Part shown: positions 31,801-43,393 of the stretch, piece after piece | Position numbering within the stretch: position 1 is the first letter of the stretch | Layout: each line of letters begins with the position of its first letter | Assembly (NCBI RefSeq): GCF_954871325.1 | Contig: NC_088776.1 | Coordinates: 38,488,508 to 38,552,507, forward strand | Length of the DNA: 64,000 bases | Direction of reading: 5' to 3' | Source of the DNA: Gordionus sp. m RMFG-2023 | Lineage: Eukaryota > Nematomorpha > Gordioida > Chordodea > Parachordodidae | The notes under the pieces: model-generated | Databases searched by the model: none | Told to the model about the DNA's origin: nothing | The model's input: the letters and a program-made list of their open reading frames with translations, nothing else | Position numbers and translations under genes: made by a program

Positions 31801-34800
31801 TTCGGAGCTCCGTTTATATCCCTAGAATTCTTTTCTCGCTGTTTGGTTAATCTGTATATTTTATTTTGCCCTTCTTTGGTATGTAGTTCTCCATACATGT
31901 CATTGTATGTCATAGCTTTGGCCCTAGCCACCGCCTTTGTAGCTATTCTCTTGGATTTTTTGTAATTTGTCTTGTCATCTGGATTTTTGGATATGTACCA
32001 TATTTTATGTAGGGCTTTTTTCTCCTTTATAGTGGTTTGTACATGTTCATTCCACCACCATAGTTCTTTGTATGATTTGTTGCCTCCCCTTGTCAAGCCT
32101 AATGTCGATTTGGCAAGGTCTGTCCACATTTTTTCACTGAGTTGTGAGGAATCTATTGTTTCAATGTTTGCATTGATTGCAAAGGAATCTGTCATTGATT
32201 TTAATCTACTCCATTTGATGCATTGTTTAAGTTTTATCTTGTTTTGAGAGGATCTATTTGTGATGTATAAATCCATGACTAGTAGCTTGTGTTGAGCGGC
32301 AATATCTTCTCCTGGGATGACTTTGCAGTCTATTACATCTTTTAATCTTTTGTGAGAGATAAGCATGTAATCTATCTGGGTTTTCCTTGTACCACTTTCA
32401 TATATGTTATTAAATGAATATCCGTTTTCTTATATAGTAGGTGTTGGTTAAGGCAAGGTCGAATGTTTGTGCAAATTTCAGTACATGCTCGCCTTCATCA
32501 TTTCTTTCTCTATATCTAAAGTCACCATGATGCCTTTTGTAGCTATCTCTTGCTTTTCCCATGTGCGCATTTAAGTCACCACCTATTATGACTAGGTCAT
32601 CCTTAAGGATTTCCATTACAGCTTCATCAAGATAGCTCTAAAGTCATCTTTCTCTTCTTCCTTGCAACCCGTTTGAGCAACATATACTGAAAGGATGTGT
32701 AGTATTGATTGACCAATGCAGAGTTTTATCTTCATTAGTCTATCAGAGACCCTGTTGACTTCTACTACTGAGGAGGTTAGATCTTGATTGAGGATGATGC
32801 CGACACCATTCCTATTATTAACAATTCCATTATAGTACAATTTATACCCATCTCCAATCATTAAAGTCTTCTGACCTTTCCATTTCATCTCTTGTATGCA
32901 GGCTATATCAACTTTTCTCTTGTTCAACATTGATTCTCTCGTCTTATTTTTAGGTGTACCAATATTCAAACTTGCTAACCTTGTATTCTTTGCTTTGACC
33001 TTTTTTAATTTTCGCATGATGGAGGTCTACACCCTGCGCATCGCTTGGAGGGAAAGCCCTAGCTTTCATATTCATATTTTCATTTGTGTCCTTCATTTTT
33101 GTTTATTGGACAAGTATCCTTAGCACCCGGCTGTCTAAGCCTGTCGGTGACCGGGGTATCATCTCTAAGCTCCGAAATTCATCTTATTATATGTCTTTAC
33201 ACATTAGTCATCGAAGAAAAATCCAAAAATTTTTACGTTCCTTACCAGGATCGAACCTGGGACCTTCTGTTTCCAAGCCTACATGATAACCCACTAGGCC
33301 ACCCCGGCTATAATATATAATATAAAGTAAAAAAATATATACTTTAAAAATGTTATTTTTAAATTCATAATTGAGACAAATTATGGGTAGAAAGCGAAAT
33401 AATGTATAATTACATCAATATTTAATTGTTTTTTTTCCATTGATAAAATAGTCAAATTATTGAGAAATGGATCTTTCATGTACTACAAAGTCTTGTTTTA
33501 ATTAATTTAATTTTACTCATGACCCTTTAATACATGAGGTAGTGGGAATGGTTAATAAATATTTATATAAAATTGTTAAATTAGGGAAAGCCAAAAATTT
33601 AAAAGTAGATGAAAAAGTAAAATAAACGATAGTTTTTCCAGTCTGTATCATAAGTCTCAGAATCATCATCAGAAGAAGAAGTTAAATAATGTATTAGTAA
33701 AAATATTTTAATTAAATAAATTTACAATTTTCCAATTTTCATAATCTGACAAATATTTAGATTCTTTAACCTCTAAATCACGTGTTATAATTACATTTCC
33801 CGCTTTACCCATTTTATAAATATTTTAAAACTTCAACAATTCTTCAAAATTTGACGCGAATTTAAATGGTAAAAATCACAGATATCCTCGATATCATGTT
33901 CAACGATTGACTATTCCGCCATTCCCTTTGGTGTAAAAAATGATGTTTGATTTAAAAATTTCATCGATTCATCTCAAGTGCAGCATAAAACACACTGGTT
34001 TTAAAGCTAAAATAAAATATTATATTTATGATGAAAGTATATATACCTCCCCTTTTTGGATTATAATGTTTGAGTCTAGAACTTTCAAAATCAAAAGGTA
34101 GATTTCTCTCCTTCATAAAATCTTATGCCTTTGAAAAAACATCCAAAAATGAAGTTTTATTTATTAGGATTAAAAAATACTAAAAAACAATAATTTAATT
34201 ATACTTCACAAATTAATCAGGCAATCATTTGCCAATCGAAATGATATGCAATTATGTACAAGCCAAGTTTGTTATCAACAATATTTTATCCATAACACAA
34301 AGTGATAAAATAAAATAAATTTTTCTATTATAAAGACTAGAATACTAGCATAGTGGAAGTGGCAGAATACTTAAATTTGTCAGAGCTGCTCTCAAGGCAT
34401 CATAGAGTAGAAAAAATTTACAATTGCTTTATAAGCTTCTATAAATATTATATAAACATTTTAAATCTAAATAAGATAATATTACCGAGTGGTATTCTTG
34501 ATGCGTACAAATCGTTGCGATTTTGTCAGTAAATTATTCTGACATGCTTTGAGCACCACATATCTTTTAATACCATTAAAATATACATAAATCTCGTCTA
34601 ATATTTCTAATTCGCAGTTCTTTTATTGATTGACATAATTGAACAATGATTTAATTTAATCTATGATAATAGCTTAAATTGCCTTTGGCGCCTACGCTCT
34701 AATCAAAACCTGCACTCCATTGATTCTTCCACTCATGTTTGAGGCGCCATCATACCTTTGCCCAACTAGAAATTTGAGGGGTAGATTCATGGTGCCAAGT

Positions 34801-37800
34801 TTGGATATTATTTTTTTTTAAATATCGAGATTAGTTGTATTTCTCGTACAATATATATCTATCAGTTTTTCAAAAGGCTTTGGCATCTCACTATTTTCAA
34901 CATATCTTACTAACAACGCTATTGCTTATGATTTCGAAACATCATATGTGCCATCAACTATAATTGAAAAGCACCTGTTAAAATCAATCTCCTTTTGAAT
35001 TTATTTATAAGCATATTTTATGGTTCCAATGAGAATATTTATGTTATTTTAAGATAATAGATTTGAATATAATTTCGATTTTAATGCCTTATTTTTTTTC
35101 TCCCTTCTTTTTTCTTCATTTTTCTGTATATACATTTTGAGTACAGGTTCAGAATCTGCAAATAATGACCATCATATTGTCTTCTTGTTGCCTGTTCCCC
35201 CAGAAGTCTTGGTTACGAGATATTAAATAACCTAAACATCTTATTATTCTTATGATAGAACGGTTATTATCCACACATTCTTTCTAGGGATGTTATAAAT
35301 TGTAATATGGAATTTTTATTGCGAGAAAGCCTTCCATAATCGACCATCATATGTGCCTGTGAAGATTCATGCACAATAATATCACGATTCATATTTTACC
35401 ATTTATTTAGACCTTCACATGTTCATTTTGAATTTGAGTGTGGATTTCCAAAAAAGAGACATTTTAAACAAAAAACTTTATTCATTTAATACTAAATGTA
35501 ATCCAATTTCTAGCAATTTTACTCTTGTCAATAATGGTTTTCTCATAAAAACTTTTAATATCTTTGGGAAATAAAAATAATGTTTTGGAGAGCTCCTAAT
35601 ACTAGATATTTATCAATTATAAATTTGGGGGAAGCAGTAAACTAGCACTTAGATCTGTATCCATCTTCCAGAGTTCCGCAAAAATCCCATCGATTCAGGC
35701 AGCTTTGTGCTTTTTAGTCGTTTAATGGCACTGATTATATCCGTTTTGCTCAGGTTCCGGTTAGAATATTGGAATGAATAATCTAATATAGGTCTTGGCC
35801 ACCCTGTTCTGTAAAGATTCATGTAATGATTTATCCATATAGCTAATTGTTCCTTGGGGTCTATAATAATTTTATTATTTTCCATGTGTAATCTCGGTAA
35901 CGGATTAAATTTAAATTTAGTGAGTAATTTGATTGTTTTCAAAATTAAATTGTACAGATTTAGATAAGTTGGCAATAAATAGCCTTTTATCGGCTCTTAT
36001 GCAGTGAGTAATGTATCTCCTGTGGTGTTTAGCATATTAATTGTAAGAGATATTTATTGTTAAATTTTCTATTATCTGTATCGTTGAAGGGGTGAGCTAT
36101 TCTTTGCGCTTAATGCGTTATCTTAAACATGTAGTTATACAGCTTAATATATTCGGTTTAATATTTTTCAAGGTTATATTAGAGTTCATCATGCCGTTTA
36201 ATGTATTTCTACATTTTGAGTCTTACCTAGCTATGAATTTTACATTGTTAAGATGTTTCCGTTGATTATAATTCGAAAAAATGCTATTGTTTATCCTAAG
36301 CTCGCATCCAATTGAGAAATGGACCATAAATAGAATGCAATTTAATTTTCCGATGACTATGATGTCTCTTACCCATTTGAAGATATTGGTGGAAATTACA
36401 AAGAAATCAATTAGTAAAGTAGTGCCAAAGGAAAAACTTCTGTAGGTCATGGTGTGATGGCTAGGATGGTTGAAGAAAGTATTTCCTATTTTGATATTGA
36501 AGTGTTCACAGATTTCTATACATTTTCATTGGAGTTCCTTGTCCTAATGCGGCGTTTCCGAGGTAGATAGAGTCGTTAGGCATGCCCACCGAGGCATTAA
36601 TATCGCTGCTAGTATGATACTATCTCGATGAGGCAGTTCTTTTAAAATATTTCCCACTTCGATGTAAAAGATTTTATCATTGTGAGGTGGATATGTTAAA
36701 TAAATGTACTTTTTTATAACCCATATTGGCAGCAAATGCGACTGGAAATTGTGTTAAAGCTTGCAAATTTAATTAATATATTATGAATCATCGCCACCGT
36801 TGCCCATACGTGTTCAGCATTCTAGCTGCAATATAAGGTATATTCTAGGGGGTTTCGTACTTCCGTTACTTTCAGGTGAGTTTCTTGCAAAAGGAGGATA
36901 TCGTATTGTTGATCATTTATAACTTGACTAAGTATAGTTAATTTTTCGTTTTCGATCTTATATTTCAAAAATTACCGTGCAGATTCTATATCTTACAGAG
37001 AGTCTGCCTTATAAGAAGATCACACACGATGATAAATTAAATGTATAAGAATTGTAAAAAAATTCAATTTAAATGTAAGTAAATTTATAAAATATTTAAT
37101 AAATTCAATGAATATAATATGATATTAATTAATTTATATATTCAAGTATTTTAAATATGCTTAAGAAAGTATTTGAATTAATATTTTATAAGAAAGAGAC
37201 GAAAAGTTCTTTCTTGTCATAATCCAATTTCAAAATATGCTCAAAAATATAAACCAAAAAATATACAAATGCTTAATTATTATTGCACATGCATAACATA
37301 AGAGATGATAAATGGACAGACCACATAAGAAAAAGACATGGTGGGCTTAATTTTAACGATAGAAAGAAAAGTTTTGAAATAGTAGCTTTTAATAATATTT
37401 CTCAAAATTGGACGAATAGCAAATTAATTTTTTTTATTAAATATTTAATTATACTCATCTTATAAAGGTATTACAACGCAATTTAAGAAAAAGGAAGTAA
37501 GAATTGGGAATTCAATGCTGTTCAGTATAGTAAATATTTTATTAATATAATTATTTTTTCGAAAATGTGTTAGAAGAAAATATAGTATCTGACTCTGATA
37601 ATGATCATGAAATTGGTGGACCTTAAGTTATTTAATTACTCTTATTTTTTATCTACTCTACTATATTTTTTAGGCAGACACAGAGCAGAGAATTGATAAT
37701 GAAGAAGAACAAGAAATACCTATTATCTCTCTACTGGTAATAAATATTTAATTTATCTTTGTTAAATTTTAATGAATTGAATACAACAGGAAGAAAAAGA

Positions 37801-40800
37801 ACTTACACCCATTAAGATTAATCTGAGTATGGCTATGAAACAAGAAAAAGGTAAAGAACCACAACCAAAATTTTTATTAACACACAAAAGTAAATCCATC
37901 AAGAATTATTTTCAAGTACAACATTTAAAAAAATATATTTTATTACATTCTATTTATTTTAAAATTAATAGGCAAAAGATATTATTTGAAAAGAAACTTC
38001 AAAGCTAAAGAAAAAGTTCAAGAAAAACAAGTAATATAATATTTTAAAAAATGATAAATTTATATTTATTATCTCGTCAAAGATAAATATATGGGCACTA
38101 CAGTTACAATCAAGATCAACACAAAAATAATAAAATAAACATTTTACAAAAATAATAAATAACAATTTAATGCATAACATATATAGAATAATTATATTTA
38201 TTTATTTTTTGGAATATTAAATTCTACTTATTTTTTAAGCATAATATGAATAGATAGTAGTATTCATATTTTAATTTAAAAATCATATCTTCCCTCTCCC
38301 TCCCTTTTCTTAAGAATCAAATTATCCCATCAATATTGTTGGAAAAAGAATTGACAAATATCTAGAATTAGGAGCTCTCCAACCTAAACATTATTTTTAT
38401 TTCCCAATGATATTAATAATAAAAACAGATCCATTAATGAAAGTCCATTATTGACAAGAGTAAAATTGCTAGAAATTGGATTACATATAGTATAATATGA
38501 ATAAAGATTTTTGTTTAAAATGTCTCTTATTTGGAAATCCACACTCAAATTCAAAATGAACATGTGAAGGTCTAAATAAATGGCAAAATATGAATCGTGA
38601 TATTAATGTGCATGAATCTTCACAGGCACATATGATGGTCGATTATGGAAGGCTTTCTCGCAATAAAAATTCCATATTACAATTTATAATATCCCTAGAA
38701 AGAATGTGTGGATAATAACCGTTCTATCATAAGAATAATAAGATGTCTAGGTTATTTAATATCTCGTAACCATGACTTCTGGGGGAACAGGAAACAAGAG
38801 GACAATATGATGGGCTTTTTTGCAGATTCTGAACCTGTACTCAAAATGTATATACAGAAAAATGAAGAAAAAAGAAGGGAGAAAAAAAATAAGGCATTAA
38901 AATCGAAATTATATTCAAATCTATTATCTTAAAATAACATAAATATTCTCATTGGAACCATAAAATATGCTTATAAATAATTTCAAAAGGAGATTGATTT
39001 TAACAGGTGCTTTTCAATTATAGTTGATGGCACATATGATGTTTCGAAATCATAAGCAATAGCGTTGTTAGTAAGATATGTTGAAAATAGTGAGATGCCA
39101 AAGCCTTTTGAGATATATATTGTACGAGAAATACAACTAATCTCGATATTTAAAAAAAAAAATATCCAAACTTGGCTCCATGAATCTACCCCTCGAATTT
39201 CTAGTTGGGCAAAGCTGTGATGGCGCCTCAAACATGAGTGGAAGAATCAATGAAGTGCAGGTTTTGATTAGAGCGTAGGCGCCAAAGGCAATTTAAGCTA
39301 TTATCATAGATTAAATTAAATCATTGTTCAATTATGTCAATCAATAAAAGAACTGCGAATTAGACATATTAGACGAGATTTATGCATATTTTAATGGTAT
39401 TAAAAAATATGTGGTGCTAAAAGCATGTCAGAATAATTTACTGAGAAAATCGCAACGATTTGTACGCATCAAGAATACCACTCGGTAATATTATCTTATT
39501 TAGATTTAAAATGTTTATTTAATATTTATAGAAGCTTATAAAGCAATTGTAAATTTTTTCTACTCTATGATGCCTTGAGAGCAGCTCTGACATATTTAAG
39601 GATTCTGCCACTTCCACTATGCTAGTACTCTAGTCTTTATAATAGAAAAATTTTATTTTATTTTATCACTTTGTGTTTTGGATAAAATATTGTTGCTAAC
39701 AAGCTTGGCTTGTACATAATTGCATATCATTTCGATCGGCAAATGATTGCCTGATTAATTTGTGAAGTATAATTAAATTATTGTCTTTTATTATTTTTTA
39801 ATCCTAATAAATAAAACTTCATTTTTGGATGTTTTTTAGGAGGCATAAGATTTTATGAAGGAGAGAAATCTACCTTTTGATTTTAAAAGTTCTAGACTCA
39901 AACATTATAATCCAAAAAGGAGAGGTATAAATACTTTCATCATAAATATATTTTATTTTAGCTTTAAAACCAGGGTGTTTTATGCTGCACTTGAGATGAA
40001 TCGATGAAATTTTTAAATCAAACATCATCTTTTACACCAAAGGGAATGGCGGAAAAGACAATCGTTAAACATGATATCGAGGATATCTGTGATTTTACTA
40101 TTTAAATTCGCGTCAAATTTTGAAGAATTGTTGAAGTTTTAAAATATTTATAAAATGGGTAACACGTGATTTAGAGGTTAAAGAATCTAAATATTTGTCA
40201 GATTATGAGAATTGTAAATTTATTTAAAATATTTTTACAAATACATTATTTAACTTCTTCTTCTGATGATGATTCTGAGACTTATGATTCAGACTGGAAA
40301 AACTATTCGTTTATTTTACTTTATCGTCTACTTTTAATTTTTTGGCTTTCCCTAATTTAACAATTTTATATAAACATTTATTAACCATTCCCACTACCTC
40401 ATGTACTAATGGGTCATGAGTAAAATTAAAATAATTAAAACAAGACTTTGTAATACATGAAAGATTCATTTCTCAATAATTTGACCATTTTATCAATGGA
40501 AAAAAAAAAATTAAATATTGATGTAATTATACATTATTTCACTTTCTCTTCCCCTAATTTGTCTAAATTATTAATTTAAAAATAACATTTTTAAAGTATA
40601 TATTTTTTACATTATATTTATATTAAAGATTGATGCAATAAAAATTATTTTAGAAATTTATGGGTGTCAAAAAATAATTAACCATTTTTTAGAAAAGGAG
40701 GGGAGTGGAGTACTTTTCAGGGGGGTATTCTGCTTCCATCGTTCAGAAATTGTAGGGGGAACTGGTATTGATGTAAAAATGTAACTGAACAGGGTAACTT

Positions 40801-42917
40801 GTTTGATGCTATAATTCTTACAACATGAGTGAAAAAATTTCTTTGACAAAAATCATAGGTATTTACCTAGCCTAATTTAATTCAATATATCATTCTATTT
40901 AGACAACAAATTATGTAACCTAAATTTATGTATTTGGTAGGACAAAAGCATTTCGTTGTATATTATATATAAGTTTAATATATGTAGTATTTGTTTAGCA
41001 GTGCATATGGCCATATATATTAGAGACCAAGCCAATTTTTTAAAAAAATTTAAAACAAATTCGAGCTGGGTTTAAATTTTTTAGATATGATATCACTCAA
41101 TTTTGCGAAACAAATTGATATATTTTAAATTCTTCAATAAACAAGGTGCTAATTTATTTGTTAAATTTTTCTATATTTTAATAAATTGGGGCTGGAGCAG
41201 GCTGAAAAATAATTTCTTTAAATTTTAATATGGCTTTTAGAAACAAATAATAAAAATTTGTTCAGGATTGAGCTGGACAAATTTTTTATAAAAAGTTTCA
41301 GGCTGGGCTTGAAAATTGAGCTCAAGGCAGACCCTTAATATATAGTGTGCTGCATATAAATTTATACTTATTGTATTAAGGTTAAAATAGATAAAATTAT
41401 CATCATCAAAAAATGATATGAAACTATATATTTATTATATATCTCAAAAATAAAAACCATACTACAAATTTAAAAACATATTTTTATAATTATAAAAGCT
41501 GTTCTATCCTTCATATTTGGGAAAGAACTATACCTTCATCTTTGATTAACAATGATTTTTATATCCTTTATATTTCTAGACATCGTAAAGGGAGTAACCA
41601 GCATCTTAGATAATAGTTTAATATAATGTGATCTATTTATAATCTCAGGTTATTTGTTTTAGATGTAAAGTGTAAAGTATAAGAAAACCATCAGTTTAAC
41701 TTCCTGGCTAAAGAATAAGTTAAACAAGGTTGATCAACTAATAAGTTATATTTTATTATAATAATGTTCTATTGTCTACCACTATACTTTCTCATACTAC
41801 TCAGAGTATGGCAATTTTAAATGATTAATAAACTGTCTCCATAACTTTAGTGTTGTTAAACGGCTCTTATTGAGCCAATTTTTAAAAACGGCTAACTCAA
41901 TATTTCATCCAGAAAAATATTGCATAAGCCTCGAGATTTCTATATATATCTAGACCTTTGTTCTTTCTATGATTAAAATCTTCAGGCTTGAGTAATATTT
42001 TTCTGGAAGAAATATTGAGTTAGCCATTTTTAAAAATCGGCTCAAAATGAGCCATTTAAAAACACTACATAACTTGATTCAAAACTGAATTTACCAAATA
42101 TAATGTTATATATATAATAAATATCAAGTATATAAATATAGATTATTAATAACATTGAGTAGTACATTCTAAAGTAAATGCATAAATTTTTTTAAAAAAG
42201 TTTGTTTACCAATTTTTAACAAGAAATAAAATAAATTTCTAAATTTTCAACATTGTAGTGACCATATGATAGCCAAATTCAATATATTTTTTCCCAATTT
42301 TATAAACATGCCTAAATATTATATGTAATAAAAAATCTTCATTTGTATCAAAGCTAAACTTGTGAATATCTTAAAAACAACTCATTCAAAAAAAATAAAA
42401 TTTGGTAAAGATTCAAAAAACTAGGCCTATATAACATAAGATTTTTATAAATTTTTTAACAACTGTGGGGTAATATTTAACCCACCTTTTATCTTATGGG
42501 TTAGTAATAAAAAAAAATTAATAATGAAAATATTTGAAATTTATGACATAAAATATAGATTAAAATATATAAACTTTACCTTCTTGGTATTCTTAAATAT
42601 ATAATTTTTTTCTCCTCTATGCCAGGTTCAATAGTGTCATTAACAAATTTAATTTCTTTTGTATTTTCATACTATAAATAATTAAATTATATAAGCATTA
42701 TAAATTAATTTTTAACTTCATTTCCGTCATTTTCTGCCTTTGCTAATAATCTTTGCAGATCATTTTCTTCAGTTAAAGATTTTAGATTAACCTGCTGATC
42801 CGAATTTCCTACACAAAATTCATTTTCGTTTAGCCACTGTGATCTGTTAATTTGTCTAGATCGTTTTAACTTTTTGATCAATGATCTGCCCAAATAAGTT
42901 TTTTCAAATTTTGTCAT
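23938..42917 (-). CDS. LSG1: LSG1, large-subunit GTPase 1 homologue (about ten exons)
   Basis: LSG1 is the cytoplasmic GTPase that releases the export adaptor NMD3 from pre-60S ribosomes. Exons on the minus strand: 42917-42717, 42671-42580, 28823-27796, 27427-27167, 26989-26780, 25840-25736, 25323-25168, 25002-24873, 24762 to 24732 or 24660, and 24168-23938. All junctions are GT-AG and keep phase. The product is about 815-840 residues, longer than the roughly 650 usual. GTPase motifs come in the permuted order typical of the YlqF/YawG group: DARNP (about 183), NKSD (about 360), SAK (about 432), GYPNVGKS (502-509), SATPG (524-528), DCPG (547-550). An acidic Ser/Asp-rich insert of about 150 residues separates DARNP from NKSD. 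The gene looks intact. Exon 9's end is the main uncertainty. Confidence 0.92.
29148..29230 (+). mobile_element. hAT family-1 left-end scrap (copy D)
   Basis: GGTCAGACGCGACCGCTTC and TAAATTT align with the left end of copy A (GGTCCGAAGCAACTGCTTC ... TAAATTT at about 44958-44985). No transposase follows. Confidence 0.55.
29231..30029. other. Intronic spacer, nothing recognised
   Basis: AT-rich DNA within LSG1 intron 2, without supported genes or repeats. Confidence 0.5.
30181..33308 (-). mobile_element. Full-length RTE-like LINE with an 8-bp target duplication
   Basis: The element is bounded by TATAATAT at 30173-30180 and 33309-33316. In transcription order it has a tRNA-like head (33308-33240), a 5' leader, then endonuclease (from about 33017: LASLNIGT, CIQEMKWKG, GVGIILNQ, GGDLNAHMG, then DYMLISHKR and QHKLLVMDL). 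Reverse transcriptase follows (ITCLKHMKNNKARGPDDI, the polymerase motif FADDIVILAES at about 30970, CKYLGSTIE), and a C-terminal part with MRRPMNYIGNKAE and KRKRGRLKL. This matches the RTE-like LINEs common in animals. The coding region is broken by several frameshifts and stops, so the copy is inactive. Confidence 0.88.
33240..33308 (-). ncRNA. tRNA-derived head at the 5' end of the LINE
   Basis: On the minus strand GCCGGGGTGGCCTAGTGGG carries a perfect Pol III A-box (TGGCCTAGTGG), and GGTTCGATCC is a B-box one base short of consensus. T-arm stem CCAGG/CCTGG and an anticodon-like CTTGGAA loop are visible. The 3' acceptor half is absent, so it is not a working tRNA. It begins exactly at the target duplication, which makes it the true 5' end of the LINE insertion. 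Confidence 0.75.
35640..37015 (-). mobile_element. LINE-2 fragment (endonuclease plus start of RT)
   Basis: Minus-strand pieces show an AP-type endonuclease, DILLLQETHLKV (about 36905-36870), YPPHNDKIFYIEVGNILKEL and LIDFFVISTNIF (about 36410). A region leading into RT follows (KEQLAIWINHYMNLY, DIISAIKRLKSTKLPES, about 35880-35690). It stops where hAT copy C begins, so the RT is truncated. Frames are interrupted. The motifs differ from those of the RTE-like LINE at 30181-33308, so it is another family. Confidence 0.75.
37190..40764 (+). mobile_element. hAT family-1 copy B (longest internal copy)
   Basis: The plus-strand order is: N-terminal C2H2-like finger (DDKWTDHIRKRHGG, about 37295-37345), TTF-type segment (CLLFGNPHSNSK, HESSQAHMM, about 38510-38640), MGFFADSEPVL, the GQSCDGASNMSG block (about 39205), and the C-terminus, ending TGTAGGGGGAACTG at 40764. 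The left end is eroded. This copy retains about 1.4 kb (37450-38880) that copy A has lost. Many stops and frameshifts make it inactive. Its right two-thirds is the mirror of copy C. Confidence 0.8.
40765..41847. other. Intronic spacer with AAGCCCA-type repeat words (about 41190-41335)
   Basis: Most is plain AT-rich DNA. At 41190-41335 words such as AGGCTGGGCTTG and GAGCTGGACAAATTTTT recur, the reverse complement of the motif seen at 48.7 and 50.4 kb. Confidence 0.4.
41848..42067. mobile_element. MITE copy 3, TAGTGTTGTTAAA family
   Basis: Starts TAGTGTTGTTAAACGGCTC, ends ATTTAAAAACACTA, near-palindromic, with a perfect 8-bp target duplication CATAACTT (41840-41847 and 42068-42075). It lies in LSG1 intron 2, about 500 bp from exon 2. 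Confidence 0.95.
42580..42917 (-). CDS. LSG1: LSG1 exons 1-2 (N-terminus)
   Basis: Exon 1 starts at a true ATG (42917-42915), MTKFEKTYLGRSL, and contains NLKSLTEENDLQRLLAKAE, matching the LSG1 N-terminal block that reads LQSVTEQSSLDDFLATAE in human. A 45-bp GT-AG intron follows. Exon 2 runs YENTKEIKFVNDT to IYLRIPRR, ending AG before donor GTAAAG. The split Arg codon is completed by the A opening the exon at 28823, giving IPRRPKW as in human IPRRPNW. This link across 13.8 kb is what shows the gene is one unit. Confidence 0.88.
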
Positions 42918-43199
42918 TTACGTTAATTTTAATGTAGCAATGGATTTATCACATAAAGATTTGACTACACGATGACTTGTCAATTGGTGCATGAAACATA
43001 TGATTGAAGGGTAAATATGATGATAAACAGTTTTCTTTCAATTTTTCATCAAATTATGAATATTGTCTTCTTTTTCTTAATAATCTAAACGTTTAAGGAT
43101 TGACGATAAACATTTTAAAAATCTGAATAAGTAGAGAATAAAATAATATGGTTAAGGAAATAAATAAAATTAATTTTTAATATTCATGTTTTTCCGAGA
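42918..43199 (-). promoter_or_regulatory. Presumed LSG1 promoter and 5' UTR region
   Basis: It lies directly upstream of the LSG1 ATG and downstream of MITE copy 4. No specific element can be called from sequence. The assignment rests only on position. Confidence 0.3.
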
Positions 43200-43393
43200 T
43201 AGTGTTGTTATATGGCTCATTTTGAGCCGATTTTAAAAACGGTTAACTCAATATTTTAGGCAGAAAATATTGCCTAAGCCTCGAGATTTCGCTAATTGAT
43301 ATCCAAACCTTTGTTCCTTCTACAGACAAAATCTACAGGCTTGCGTAATATTTTTTAAAAAATCGGCTCAAAACGAGCCGTTTAACAACACTA
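43200..43393. mobile_element. MITE copy 4, TAGTGTTGTTAAA family, about 280 bp upstream of the LSG1 start
   Basis: Ends TAGTGTTGTTATATGGCTC and GAGCCGTTTAACAACACTA. The 8-bp flanks TTCCGAGA and TTCCGATA match at seven of eight positions. Confidence 0.92.

Larger units (their letters stand above)
30030..35625 (-). mobile_element. hAT family-1 copy C, inverted, interrupted by a LINE
   Basis: Read on the minus strand this is the 3' part of the hAT that is also seen as copy A and copy B. It starts at CAGTGGCCCATACA (30030) and runs to 30180, then resumes at 33309 after the LINE and ends near 35625. It mirrors 38350-40764 closely over about 2.4 kb. Coding traces include the block CDGASNMSG and the C-terminal region, but no long frame survives. 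Confidence 0.8.
28824..42579 (-). other. LSG1 intron 2, about 13.8 kb, filled with mobile elements
   Basis: Donor GTAAAG follows exon 2 and acceptor TTTTTAG precedes exon 3, with matching phase. Inside lie hAT end fragment D, hAT copy C (minus) split by a full-length LINE, a LINE-2 fragment, hAT copy B (plus), a repeat patch and a MITE. The other introns of this gene are under 1 kb, so this one grew by insertion. Confidence 0.85.

Noticed and set aside
33240-33308. A functional tRNA gene
   Set aside because: The acceptor stem has no 3' partner, the T-loop is one base short, and the sequence runs directly into a LINE leader.
35249-40764. The tandem and inverted similarity at 33-41 kb as a possible assembly duplication
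   Set aside because: The arms differ at many positions and one carries a LINE insertion, so they are separate, aged copies rather than an assembly error.
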